Part shown: one piece after another, positions 54,050-64,000 of the stretch
Layout: the number at the start of each line of letters is the position of its first letter
How positions within the stretch are numbered: position 1 is the first letter of the stretch
Source of the DNA: Skeletonema tropicum
Taxonomy: Eukaryota; Bacillariophyta; Thalassiosirophyceae; Thalassiosirales; Thalassiosiraceae
Assembly (NCBI GenBank): GCA_037178625.1
Contig: CM074127.1
Location: forward strand, 3,534,001-3,598,000
Length of the DNA stretch: 64,000 bases
Direction of reading: 5' to 3'
The notes under the pieces: model-generated
Told to the model about the DNA's origin: nothing
Database searches by the model: none
The model's input: only the letters and a program-made list of their open reading frames with translations
Position numbers and translations under genes: made by a program

Positions 54050-56906
54050 ATGCCGCCGGTTCTATCAAAAATGCTCTCTGCAAAGGGGTCGGAAGAGGCA
54101 AGAAGCTTGTTGGCGGAATTTATTGTGCAGTTCACTTCTCGCCGATCATTTTGGTTTGTGATCAATTCACTCGGTGAACATGTATACGATCTAATCCACC
54201 ATTTCGGGTTGGAACGTCTTGATTATATGGCATTACTTCTCGCCGCTGGTCTCATCAAAATCGATAAAAACAACAAAGTTACTTATGAAGGTGCGCAATG
54301 GGAATTGTTTGTGGAGTCGTACTTCGATGCATCAGAGGTGGAGTACACAGGTATGAGGACTACCATTCCCAACGAAGGGCGTGTTCAATGTCATTTACTA
54401 CGCATTGGAGACAAAGCACAAACGAGTTACTTGTACGAGGATTATCCTCGTCCTCGTATCAACAACTTCTCTAACCAACTGAAGTTTGATGATCGAGCAA
54501 TGCAACCCCCAAAACCAGCAGGATTGAGAGCAGAACAGCGGCGTCTTTTTCGACTCGGTCGGAATCTTATTATGAAGCAAATAATTCACTCCATCGACAC
54601 AACAAATTACTTTGAAGATTATTTGACCAAGATTGATACAACAGATATGAAATCAGCTACGGCAACAACAACAAAAGAAGTAGCAACATCGGCTGCGGCA
54701 ACAACAAAAGCATCAGCAGCAATTACAAAAACAACAACTGAAGCAGCGGAAAGTGCAAACTCATCGTGCTCACAACCATCGCCAGCCAAAAAGCAACGTC
54801 GTGATGATGCAGCAACGACCAGCAAACAAATGACTCCATCATACTCAAATCTCTCGCGCGACGTCGACGAACTTGACAAGGCACTGAAAGAAAGATCTGA
54901 TGCAGAGTATGTTGATAAATGTGTTGATAAGGTGTTTGCTGATATTGTTGCATTGAAAGAAAATTGCAGCGTGATTGGGTATAAAGATAAGCGTTTACAT
55001 GATGTATCGTTGGTCCGCGTTCCAAAAGCAACAACAAATAATTCGTTTGCGCAATCAGATGGTTGGGTCGATAAAGCGATATCGATTAATAGTCCAGACG
55101 ATAAATATAATGGCATTCGTCGCCTCGTGCAGAAACTTGTAAAGATTGACGAAGATGCTGTGCTTGAAGCATTGGATAATGTAGGAATGAAGGTAGCAAC
55201 ACCAATGAACGAAACTAAACTTGCAGCAATGTTCAAACATGGGAACTTAAACTTCACACAACAACAGAAAATCTTGCAACATCTACGTGATCATTATGGG
55301 AAGAAGGCATTTGCGTCTCTTCAGAAAATTGCAATGTTCTGTGAAGATCATACTTATGTCAACACTGGCGAAATAGAGTATCGATACGAGGAAGATGGAG
55401 TATTAGAGACTATCGACTACTACGAGAAGAACATTGCATCAGAGGGAAGTTGAAATGTCTCATGACAAAAAGCCGAAGTATGGAGTAAAGAGCAAGCTGT
55501 GGTGGGATTTCATACCAATCCAGAATTATGTAGTCCCATTATTACACACTCTCATTGGGATAGGCAATGATTTATTGGATAATCTGAGGGACACTGTCGA
55601 CAAGTATATTGAGCGAATCACTCTGGCAGAGTCAAGGGCACGTTCATCTCTCACCGATGTCGAGGAAACAATTGCGTCAGTGGTTGCAGAAAGGGAAGCG
55701 TTTGATGCGTCGGCGAATGGGAAGAAGTTAAAATCAGTAAAGGCAAAGATTCGAGTGCGGAAGGCAGCGTTGAAGAGGCTAGGAGCGTTACAAGAGGAGC
55801 AACAGGAAATGCCGCAAGAACCACAAAATGAACAAGACGTTAGTATCTTCCTAGATAATGTTGACATGTTTGTAACAGATGCTGATAATGGAGTTGAGAT
55901 TGTTGCAGAGGAGGATGATAATGTCGCACATAACGATGATGCACATGATAATGACGAACCCACCGCAGAAGTGAATAATGCTGAAGAGAATAATACCAAC
56001 CCCAATACTACCAACAACAACGCAGACACAGATGCAGTTGCTAAGCAGATTCTTAATAGGAGAGCAGAGTTAGCGAAATTTCTTGCAGAAGAAAAGACGC
56101 TTCAAACTCAACGAGATGCAATTACGAAGAGGCTAAATCAAGCAAGGAAATACGCTTCGAAGTTGAAGGAGAAACTGGCTGAGTGGCGTTCACAGCGGAA
56201 AAGGAAGGATGGTATTGAGTCTAAGATGGACAAGGTTCTTAAGCAAGTCGGCGTAGAAATTCAACGCTATCATGGCGGTAGTTTGACTGGAAAGGATATA
56301 ATCAAGGTGGTTGGGAATGCTACGTTTATTTTTGACGAGTTCTCAAAGATTTTCAAGGAACACAGGCGAGAAGATGGATGGGATGATGACAAAATCGAGA
56401 ATCTGTGTGCGAGTTACAAGCTTACATTTTTATTGTGGGATGGTGCTTTTTCGCATGCACGCACAGTCAACCCAACTGAACATGACTTCAGCATGTACAG
56501 CCGTTATGTGAAGGCAGCTGTCCACTGTCATGTTAAGATAGGTTGCTCTGTTACACCTAAGGTTCACTTGATGCTGAAGCATACTCTTTACCAAATGAAG
56601 AACATCGAGGGTGGTTTGGGTGACAAAATGGAAGATTGGGTAGAATTGATGCATCAGACAGGCCAACGCATGCGTGTACGCTTTCGAACTGTCAAATGCA
56701 GACAAGTGCGAGCAAGTGCAATGGCGAAAGTAGTCCAAATGAACTCCATACCTGAACTTGACGAACAAATCGAAGGAGTTACACAAAGGGCCTCGAATCC
56801 AAGGAAAACAAATAAAGTCGAGGACGACCACAAGAACAGAGTAGAGCGTCGATTGAGTGCTCTTCGTGCATTTGAATCTGGGGAAGCAGCTATTAGTAAG
56901 GAGTAG
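54050..56906 (+). CDS. Large transposase-like protein of a DNA transposon
   Basis: Frames 54050..55453 and 55434..56906 overlap and join with one base skipped near 55434-55445, giving 951 aa. The join produces KKPKYGVKSKLWWDFIPIQNYVVPLLHTLIGIGNDLLDNL; the 'P-x-L-H-x-x-x-G-x-x-N-x-L' block is common in transposase-like proteins with an RNase-H-like fold. It is followed by a charged coiled coil (KFLAEEKTLQTQRDAITKRLNQ), VEIQRYHGGSLTGKDIIKVV, then KLTFLLWDGAFSHART and TPKVHLMLKHTLYQM-x-GGLGDKMEDWVELMHQTGQ. The last part (P-K-x-H ... G ... E/D ... E-x-x-H) resembles the C-terminal catalytic region of such proteins. The N-terminal 180 residues are helical with KQRRDDA nuclear signals. A superfamily name needs a profile search. 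The copy looks largely intact. Confidence 0.65.
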
Positions 56907-57170
56907 GGGACATTGTGGGGAGAGCAGTTGCTTGGAAGATGATGGGGAAGAAAGTTGGCGGGAAGTAGAGGTTAACCTTAATCTAGGTAGGAATTCAGTA
57001 CTTTCAATTCCTACGTTGATGACATACGAGGATTTGGCCATTCTACAGAAGCCTCCGATGGTGCATCACCTAAACCGACCATAAACATAAACCATAACGA
57101 ACAATCATAGCACTAAGCTTCTAGCTGTCACTATCACTCCATTACCTCATTCTTTCGTTTCATTTTTACC
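56907..57170. other. Intergenic with short inverted repeat
   Basis: About 260 bp between the transposon gene and the MoeA gene. It contains 'gtaggaattcagtactttcaattcctac' at about 56988-57015, a 9-bp inverted repeat (gtaggaatt/aattcctac). The same gtaggaatt motif begins the 62-bp inverted repeat at 63563. No other feature is seen. Confidence 0.45.
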
Positions 57171-59255
57171 ATGAGTATGCATCGCATGGTTCCCGTGCCG
57201 GAGGCGCTCGAGACAGTCTTGACAGAAACCGCCAAGTCATTATGGTTTCAAAGTGGTTCTGCGTCTACACAAGTAGCTGTCTCATCCGGCTTGGTTGGGC
57301 AAATTTCAGCAACTGATATCCGAGTACCCTTCCCTGGATATCCAAACTACAACTCATCGATAATGGATGGATATGCTGTCAAAACTAGCGACTTGGTAGA
57401 GATGAAGAAACTTTATGATGATATGGATGGAAAGGAGCGCGGCAATTTTAGTATGGACTTCGTACTTGAAGGAAAGGTCTTTGCTGGTGACAGCAACACA
57501 GCAAGTACCTCTTGTAACGACAAAAACGACAGCGACAATGCAGGTCAACCAAAAGCTGTGTATGTAACAACGGGGGCTGTTGTGCCAAATGCGTTCGATG
57601 CGGTGATTCCTGTTGAAGATACAGAAGAGAATGAAACTGGACATATATGTATAATAGAGGATAAAGTTGCATCCGTCCTTGCAACAACAAAGCCGTGGAC
57701 TTGGATTCGTCCGATTGGTTGCGATATTGCAGCTGATTCAATTGTTCTCAGTAAGGGCGAAAAAATACAACCTGTGCACATGGCATTGCTCGCTCAGTGT
57801 GGCGTAAATCAGATACCAGTGAAATCTCTACCGAAGGTTGGAATCCTTTCTACAGGCAATGAATTGCTTCTATCAGCCGATAAAGATCAATGCCAAAGTG
57901 GTAAAATTCCAGATGCAAATCGACCTCTTCTATTATCGCAACTAGCATCTTATGGTAATTGCATACCTCACGATTTGGGAATTATTTCAGATGATGATAG
58001 CATAGAGATGCTTTCTGACAAGCTGAAGAAAGTTTTGTGGAATGATGACATCGATGTCATCATTAGTACTGGAGGAATCAGCATGGGAGAGAAGGATAAC
58101 ATGGAGCAATTGTTTGTTGAAGGTATGGGTGGTAAAGTTCATTTCGGCCGAATGAACATGAAGCCAGGGAAGCCCACGACCATGATCACCATTGACAAAG
58201 AAGGCAACAATGGGACAATATGCAGGAAACTTGTGTTTGCTCTTCCAGGAAATCCTGTCAGTGCGTCAGTATGTACAGAACTGCTGGTTCGTCCCTGCCT
58301 TGATTTGCTCCATCATGGAGTAGAGGTCAGTGAAGTTGAAAGCTCCCTTGATGAGCAAGTGTTCGTCCGGTCTGCTGTTGACAACGCAAAAGTACATGAC
58401 GAGCTGATGGCGACATTGACAACGGATGTGAAGTTGGACAAAGGTCGGCCTGAATACCATCGTGTCAGCTTGGAGAGGGCATCAGGTCTTCATGATAAAT
58501 TGCAGTATTCGTATCACGCAACAAGTACAGGAGTGCAACGCTCATCAAGGGTATTAAGTTTGAGAGGTGCCGAAGGACTAATGATGCTGCCTAGAGGTGG
58601 GAAACTGGGTTGTGGACAAGATGTTGCAAAAAAAGGACAGGCATATCCTGTCTTGCTGTATCAATCCTCTCCGTATTCGATGAGATGTGGAACTCGATTT
58701 GGAGAATCAATGCATAGAAGAATGCTCAACACGAAGGTTGAACCTAGTGGTGAATTGCATCTCGGTATTATTGTTTGTACATCAGAAAATGGGGAATTAA
58801 ATGGACGCTTTGATCAAGTCAGAACAGTCCTAATGAACTCGCTCGGCAACGTAAAGCTTGTTAATGAAGCAGTTTGCGACATGAATGCAAGTTACGATAC
58901 GATTGCGCAGCGACTGACCGAGGCTGTGAATGGCCCTAATATGGATAATGCCGACGTGATATTCGTCATAGTCCTCGAAAAGTCGGACAGAGGGGATAAT
59001 CTGCTTTTCCGAACAGGACTAGACGTATCACACGCACTGCGAAAAATGACAACTAAACATGCAGATGCAATGGCTATGAGGTTGAGAAAGGCTGCTGCAT
59101 CAGAAGATGCCCTAGCGGCTTTGTTTGAAAATGTTGTTGGATTGGTTAGGAATTCATCATCAGTATTGCTCTTGTGCTCCGACAGAGGCTTAGGCGAAGC
59201 TGGATCGGCTGTCAAAAGCTCGTTGAATCATCTAGTAGCCCTGTTGAAAAAATAA
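57171..59255 (+). CDS. Cnx1-like molybdopterin molybdotransferase: MoeA domain with degenerate C-terminal MogA-like domain
   Basis: A single exon encodes 694 aa. The MoeA part covers about residues 1-520: FPGYPNYNSSIMDGYAV, YVTTGAVVPNAFDAVIPVEDTEE, RPIGCDIAADSIVL, PKVGILSTGNELL, IPDANRPLLLSQL, IISTGGISMGEKDNM and FALPGNPVSASVCTELLVRP. These are the subdomain III and IV motifs that insert molybdate into adenylylated molybdopterin. Residues about 555-694 have the alternating strands of a MogA/Cnx1G domain (LHLGIIVCTSENGELNGRFD, ADVIFVIVLEKSDRG), but the GGTG loop and the PGxP motif, expected around here, are absent (CSDRGLGEAGSAVKSSL instead). The domain order is that of plant Cnx1, E then G. 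The second domain may have lost catalysis, so adenylylation would need another protein. Location is probably cytosolic; no leader is present. Confidence 0.88.
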   Translation: MSMHRMVPVPEALETVLTETAKSLWFQSGSASTQVAVSSGLVGQISATDIRVPFPGYPNYNSSIMDGYAVKTSDLVEMKKLYDDMDGKERGNFSMDFVLEGKVFAGDSNTASTSCNDKNDSDNAGQPKAVYVTTGAVVPNAFDAVIPVEDTEENETGHICIIEDKVASVLATTKPWTWIRPIGCDIAADSIVLSKGEKIQPVHMALLAQCGVNQIPVKSLPKVGILSTGNELLLSADKDQCQSGKIPDANRPLLLSQLASYGNCIPHDLGIISDDDSIEMLSDKLKKVLWNDDIDVIISTGGISMGEKDNMEQLFVEGMGGKVHFGRMNMKPGKPTTMITIDKEGNNGTICRKLVFALPGNPVSASVCTELLVRPCLDLLHHGVEVSEVESSLDEQVFVRSAVDNAKVHDELMATLTTDVKLDKGRPEYHRVSLERASGLHDKLQYSYHATSTGVQRSSRVLSLRGAEGLMMLPRGGKLGCGQDVAKKGQAYPVLLYQSSPYSMRCGTRFGESMHRRMLNTKVEPSGELHLGIIVCTSENGELNGRFDQVRTVLMNSLGNVKLVNEAVCDMNASYDTIAQRLTEAVNGPNMDNADVIFVIVLEKSDRGDNLLFRTGLDVSHALRKMTTKHADAMAMRLRKAAASEDALAALFENVVGLVRNSSSVLLLCSDRGLGEAGSAVKSSLNHLVALLKK

Positions 59256-59425
59256 CGTGGACAGAATAGTAATCAACTTAATTGCTGATTTACATTTACA
59301 TGAATACACTTAGCTTTTGCAAACAATAGGCCCTGCATTGATGTACGTATCGAGTTCCAGCATGGCACGATTCGTAACAAATAACGAATAAACTGGACTG
59401 CTCGATATCAAATTTTTTCTTCGAT

Positions 59426-62400
59426 TTATGCATCCGGTGTGCTTTTCTTCTGAGGAGTCTCCGAAGAGAAACCGTTAATGGGAGGAAGCACAAAGCTCTC
59501 ATCTTGAACACTTTCGTTGAGAGTACTTGCACGAACCGGCGCAGTATTTTTGGCCGTATAGTATGGGAGAGTATAATCTTGAGGAGACATATTGAACCTA
59601 CTGGCAGGACTATTTGTTTGTTTGGGAAACATGATGAGAGACTTGGCATTTCCAACAATTGCAGGATTGTTCGTTTCACTGTGATGGGAGTGGAATGACG
59701 AATCGGGAGAGAAGTGACACCCAGGACTGTTCAAACCCGGGAGTTGAGAAAGGTTGAGATGATTCCAGTAAGGACTGGCTGGTGGATATTGCCCTTGAGC
59801 GTGAGCATCATTGCCACCATATCTGGTTGGTGTTTCATCTGGATGGGCCAAAGGCGCACTCACTTCAGAGACATGAGCACTGCCATCAAAAGATGTGTCA
59901 GTAAAGCCTCCATCCATATGGTAGTTCTGATAGTATTGCTGTTGACCATAATGATCAATCTGGTACTGTGGAGCTGCGTACCCCATATTGTGATGTGGTG
60001 GATAATGTTCGTAACCATTGTATTGATGGTGGTGATAGTGGTAGTGGCCATACGACGGATGCGCATAAGGATGTTGGGGTAGGAATTGCTGAACTCCTTG
60101 GTGTGCGTATGGAGCATTATAACCAGCAGAATTCCATCGAGCACCTTTGTTCGCTGCAGTCATTTTTTTGTTCGGAGTCTTGCTGTGTACAGGAGGTCGT
60201 TTCCACTGCCAGTGCCAAGAAGATACAAAGAGAATGTACGATGTGAGCACGAAACACGTGTACAAATGATAGAAACAAAACCACAGAACATCCACAGAAC
60301 TTACGTTGCCACTCTTTGCAACTTCTTTTTTTGGCTGGCGATTTGCTGCCGGAGCTTCTTTCTGAGAATAAGTATCTTGCGCTAATTTCTCCTTCTCGGC
60401 CTTGATGGCTCTCAGCATAGCATCACTGACCTGGCTTCGCAAGAGAGAACTATCCAAATCAGACATCTCGTTAGTGCCTTGCAGCTTCTGCTGAAGCACA
60501 AGCTTTCTCAAAGATTCTTCTACATCAAGAGTGTGACCCGTCCAGCCGTCAAAGCCCCTGAGGGCGTTTGTCCATTCTTCCGAGTCATACTTAGACATGA
60601 ATGCCAAGTGATCGGACACATTGCATACTTCCTGGCGAAGAAACAAAGCTACACTCGACGTTGATGTCTTCACGTCGATTCCATTTCGCCTCAACTTTCT
60701 AATACTCTTGGCTAAGAACTTGTGATAATGAATCAGTGGCCACAGGTATCTAAAGAATAAAGGATGTGAAGATACACGTCTAGTAAGAAAGAGCGAAAAA
60801 TGATAATGCACGAATGAACAAATCCAACAAATCAACCTACCTCCATCTGTTGTTGTGCACAACAGGCTCAACCCAAGGATTCTTGCCCGACTTTGCTTCC
60901 CACCACGATCGACCCGGCTTCCACAACTGAGTCTTCGAAGAGGAGGTGGAATCTCCCGTCGAGCTATCCTTTTCACCCAAGGCTTCGCTGAAGGTTGGTG
61001 GCAATGCGGACGCATGATTCAGAGCTACTTCCTCGGGACTGCGTGATGCCATGGCGCTTAACAACCACCATTCTTCATCCAGAAGAGCAGCACCCATGGA
61101 TGGCTTCTGGGACTCTTCTCCATCATTCTTACAGGCCAAGACCAAAATATTTTCACCCTCTTTTGATCGAATAGGGTGTGAGTGAACTTTACCGTTCTTG
61201 GCATTGACATTGTTGGACATCAAAGCTTCGTCGTTATACAACTTGCCCCTTGGATCAGACATGGCAGCATCAGCAGCCTCCTTGTTGATATCACGCACGA
61301 TACTATAAAATGACACACGATCGATCAACCCCTGGTGCAACTCGCCACTCAAATCTTCATGGAGCTGGAAATGTGGCAGAGACATGCGTAACACAGTGAT
61401 GCCATTGTCGAGTTGGAGAACTTCTCCTTTCTTGGTAGCTGGAGGAGATGAAGCATCAACAGTGTCAAATCCCAATACGGAAGTCGGTGAAGGCTTGGTA
61501 GAAGTTGAGCCAGTGGATTTACCTGCGGTAGACTTGAGGTTGTCCTCAAAAGTAACATCGCATGTAGAAGAAGAAGACTTAAATGTCTCCTGCACCGACT
61601 GCTTCGAAAGATGCTGCTTCTTCGACGTGTCATCCTCACTAGAGACCAAAAGTTCAAATGCATCGCTCAAATTTCTCATGGGATTGGCAACAGCTGCAGA
61701 TTGGGTCTCCTCGCCGCCATCTTCCAATGGGGTGGCATCATCCTCCTCCTCACAATATTCAATCGCTGAGACATCCACCGCTTTCAATTTTTCAGCGGCG
61801 GTGTCATTCGATTGACAAGGCATGATTTGTTGTTGTTGACGTTGCTGATTAATAGACGCGCCGATGGGTAACAATGGTGAATCAAACACTGAAGTTGGAC
61901 AGGATAGGGAAGGTCTGATGTCCGGTATGGTGGAGAATGAGCCGAGTGGAGGAGAGGACGCCAAATAGTTCACTGGTGTAGCCTCGCCTTGTGGTTGCTG
62001 CAGAAGAGGTTGATACACAGTTGTTTTGGTTGTTGGAGATCTTCGAAAAATGAGAGATTTTGTAGCGGCGTCACTAGTGCGGTTGGTCGTTGTCTCCTCC
62101 TCCTCGTTATCGAGGAGGTAGGATCGATCCTGCGGGACCACCTGTCTATTCACCTGCGTAGAGGATTCAGTACGTTTTTTGTCAACATCCAAAGGAATCC
62201 TGGGAGCACTTGCGCCATAATTTGCAGCTGTAGGAACACGTCCATGGCTGCCCTTGTTCGAGCTGATGCTGGGCGAATGCGGTCCAAATAGCAATCTATT
62301 TGGAAGCAGTTGACGATTAAGATTATGCTGGTATTTTTCTCGGCCAACAAAGTTGGAGTCATCATCTACCGATGCTGCACGGCGTATTACTCTATTTGCT

Positions 62401-62576
62401 ACAGGCACATTGTTAGGCATGTTTGAAATGTCCATGAGTGAAGTGGTGCCGACAGCACCGGCGTCACTATTGTTTGTGGAAGAAGCATTTTGATGAAGTG
62501 AAAGTGACCGTTTATTGGGTGCGCCGCCCGGCCATTGCGCCATCGCCGAGATTGGTTGTTTATTTTTCTGTCGCAT
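59426..62576 (-). CDS. Large hypothetical protein, Ser-rich N-terminus and Q/H/Y-rich C-terminus
   Basis: Exons 62576..60841, 60749..60305 and 60205..59426, with introns of 91 and 99 bp, all in frame, give 986 aa. The N-terminal 350 residues are disordered (Ser, Asn and Gln-rich). A folded middle region (about residues 395-720) contains GEVLQLDNGITVLRMSLPHFQLHEDLSGELHQGLIDRVSFYSIVRDINK, NPWVEPVVHNNRWRYLWPLIHYHKFLAKSIRKLRRNGID and QEVCNVSDHLAFMSKYDSEEWTNALRGFDGWTG. The second intron interrupts just after this part. The C-terminal 250 residues are rich in Tyr, His and Gln (HPYAHPSYGHYHYHHHQYNGYEHYPPHHNMG), a prion-like composition seen in RNA-granule proteins. I do not recognise the middle domain. 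Nothing suggests a leader or a membrane segment. Confidence 0.7.
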
Positions 62577-63562
62577 ACTGATGATCCGTCCACGTCGTCC
62601 ACAAAGCTGGCTATTTGTGTAATGTTTGATGCAACCGTTGATTTCACCAGCAGCTAATGATGTATTGAATTCGACAGCAGAGACACAGTTTATTTAGCGC
62701 AACGTTGTCATTGATGTGAGGCGGGCCAAGAATGCACAAAAATCTGGATTTGAATTTTGCCGTTACTGTGTTTCTGTACTGACGGAATAGTAGTTTGTGC
62801 TCGGTGCGAAGAGGTTTGCACGCTGATTCACAGCGCGATTTTAAGTGAAAGTGGTGGTACGGTAAAGTTGTATAATATTAGGCCTTATCTACGTGCCTAC
62901 ATACGAAATCAACCATTTTTACCGACACACACCGCACAAAACCACCCCCTCCATGGTGATTATTCGGCGTACTCTAGTACCTTAGGAAGTGCTTGTGACC
63001 ATCATAGTAACGGCCTTTTTGTCTTCGTCAACATCATTAGAAGCGATTAGGTTGGTTACTATGATGGTCAGGAGCAATATTGAGAGAGCTAGAGCGCATT
63101 TTCAGCAAACAGGTGCCGACGCCGAACTTCTGCACCATGTCGGTCCCTAAAAGAATTTTCGAGGATGTCTACCGCGATGATGCGCGGCTGATCGATACAA
63201 TATATTTATTTCAATGTACCGACCAAGTATCACTGCCACAGCCACCCCCAAAGTCACTCAAAGCACTGCCTTGCGGTCAAAATTCGACGCATCATCACAA
63301 TATTTGACCCCCTATCCGAGGGGCCTCTAGTCGTAATTATTAATGTTCTGACCAAATAATCTTGCTATTATATATTAAAAGAAGCGATTTAATCTATCAA
63401 ACTTAATTAGGGACTTGGTATTAGCTGAGATATAGGCGACGGCGTCTACGCTGTCGGATGCCATGGTCATGATGGTTTTTTGATGTACGGTAGCGCATGG
63501 AGTGCGGTCTGCCCCAACTTTTTAGGAGCGGTCTGCCCCAACTTTTTACAGCAACAAAATAC
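62577..63562. other. Intergenic with small inverted and tandem repeats, no gene
   Basis: About 990 bp. A perfect 16-bp inverted repeat, TGACCATCATAGTAAC at 62996-63011 and its complement at 63055-63070, encloses 43 bp. A 24-bp unit 'gcggtctgccccaacttttta' is tandemly duplicated at 63504-63549. 'ggtcaaa ... tttgacc' arms lie near 63277 and 63303. The region looks like accumulated short mobile sequence. I see no coding frame worth calling. Confidence 0.5.
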
Positions 63563-64000
63563 GTAGGAATTAGTACTAATATTGGGCCGAAGAGATGAGA
63601 CAAATCTTCTGTCTTCTCAGTACCATATGGTTCTCACCACAAACGCCTCACAAAACACCTTGGATAAGGCTCTCAAAATCATACTCCTATCGCATTACGC
63701 ACGCTATACTACACGAAGAGAGGAATTCTTGTTGCCTCAATTGGACTCTACGACACGTACGCTTGCTTTGAGTTCAACCGAATTATTTCTCCCGGCTACG
63801 CAAGCGTGCGACATGGTCTTTGTCAAAGTGAGTATGAGTGTAGGTACATACACAGGAGTAATATTTTTCATCAGTACGTTGGTAATATTATTTTTCATGT
63901 GTTTGGAGTTTGGAGGGCGGGTACTTCTATGAGAATGCGGTACTGAGAAGACAGAAGATTTGTCTCATCTCTTCGGCCCAATATTAGTACTAATTCCTAC
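63563..64000. mobile_element. TIR element with 62-bp perfect inverted repeats, truncated by the window
   Basis: Bases 63563-63624 (starting GTAGGAATTAGTACTAATAT) are the exact reverse complement of 63939-64000. The right arm ends at the last base of the window, so the arm and element may be longer on both sides. The 314-bp interior is AT-rich; a 116-codon plus-strand frame starts inside the left arm and has one hydrophobic stretch but no recognisable domain. The target-site duplication cannot be seen. Confidence 0.85.

Larger units (their letters stand above)
52159..56906 (+). mobile_element. Two-gene DNA transposon, borders not resolved
   Basis: This region holds a FAR1-like zinc-cluster protein gene and a large transposase-like gene. 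Each is preceded by a copy of the same roughly 57-bp sequence (52159-52215 and 53681-53740), sharing 'aaccagat', 'cagtctccgg' and 'actcgat'. I searched by eye for terminal inverted repeats and target-site duplications in 52082-52160 and 56907-57170 and found none, so the limits given are those of recognisable content. Confidence 0.7.

Noticed and set aside
54619..55257. Long minus-strand open frame inside the transposase gene
   Set aside because: Shadow of the Thr/Ala/Asp-rich coding sequence on the opposite strand; the plus-strand frame is longer and carries motifs.
793..64000. CRISPR arrays, tRNA or rRNA genes
   Set aside because: The only tandem array lacks spacer/repeat alternation, and I recognised no tRNA cloverleaf or rRNA core on either strand; a covariance-model scan would be decisive for tRNAs.

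Overview
The window looks like nuclear DNA of a photosynthetic stramenopile, most likely a centric diatom. The evidence is spliceosomal introns of about 75-220 bp with GTGAGT/GTAAGT donors, N-terminal presequences with a signal peptide followed by an A-F type cleavage motif (red-derived plastid targeting), and a gene set typical of diatoms: plant-type IspH, a RUS-family protein, an HSF-type factor, a lumenal cyclophilin, a plastid CLC channel and PPDK. The species cannot be fixed from this sequence.

Layout. The first 0.8 kb holds the 3' end of ispH. A tandem satellite fills 1.2-6.5 kb: 29 monomers of about 184 bp with decayed copies on both edges. From 7.4 to 22.7 kb lie a seven-helix THH1/TOM-like protein, an ankyrin protein, a RUS protein, a large nuclear-type protein, an HSF-type factor, a YkgJ-type cysteine-cluster protein, a CYP38-like lumenal cyclophilin, a small cysteine-rich protein and a plastid-targeted repeat protein. 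From 22.8 to 33 kb genes alternate with five non-autonomous DNA transposons, each with terminal inverted repeats and a target-site duplication. They lie among a voltage-sensor-like protein, a type I membrane protein, a RING-H2 ligase, a pirin and a PAAT-like protein. From 34 to 52 kb lie a PHOSPHO-type phosphatase, a Lys/Glu-rich coiled-coil gene, a plastid CLC channel, a second plastid repeat protein, two hypotheticals, a mitochondrial threonine dehydratase divergent from PPDK, a small mitochondrial-type protein and an alpha/beta hydrolase. From 52 to 57 kb is a two-gene DNA transposon with a FAR1-like zinc-cluster protein and a large transposase-like protein. A Cnx1-like MoeA fusion and a large Q/H/Y-rich hypothetical follow. 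The last 438 bases are bounded by a perfect 62-bp inverted repeat that runs to the window end.

Functional themes. At least five products carry plastid-type leaders (RUS, the lumenal cyclophilin, two repeat proteins, CLC), and ispH also belongs to plastid metabolism. PPDK and threonine dehydratase touch pyruvate and branched-chain amino-acid metabolism and share one 385-bp divergent intergenic region. Genes are closely spaced and mostly divergent or convergent; no operon logic applies.

Caveat. Eleven otherwise good gene models need single-base frame corrections. I count 27 sites, of which 25 need one base skipped and two need one base added, many of them in homopolymer runs. After correction each total length is a multiple of three. 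I read these mainly as residual insertion errors in a long-read assembly, but this has to be tested.
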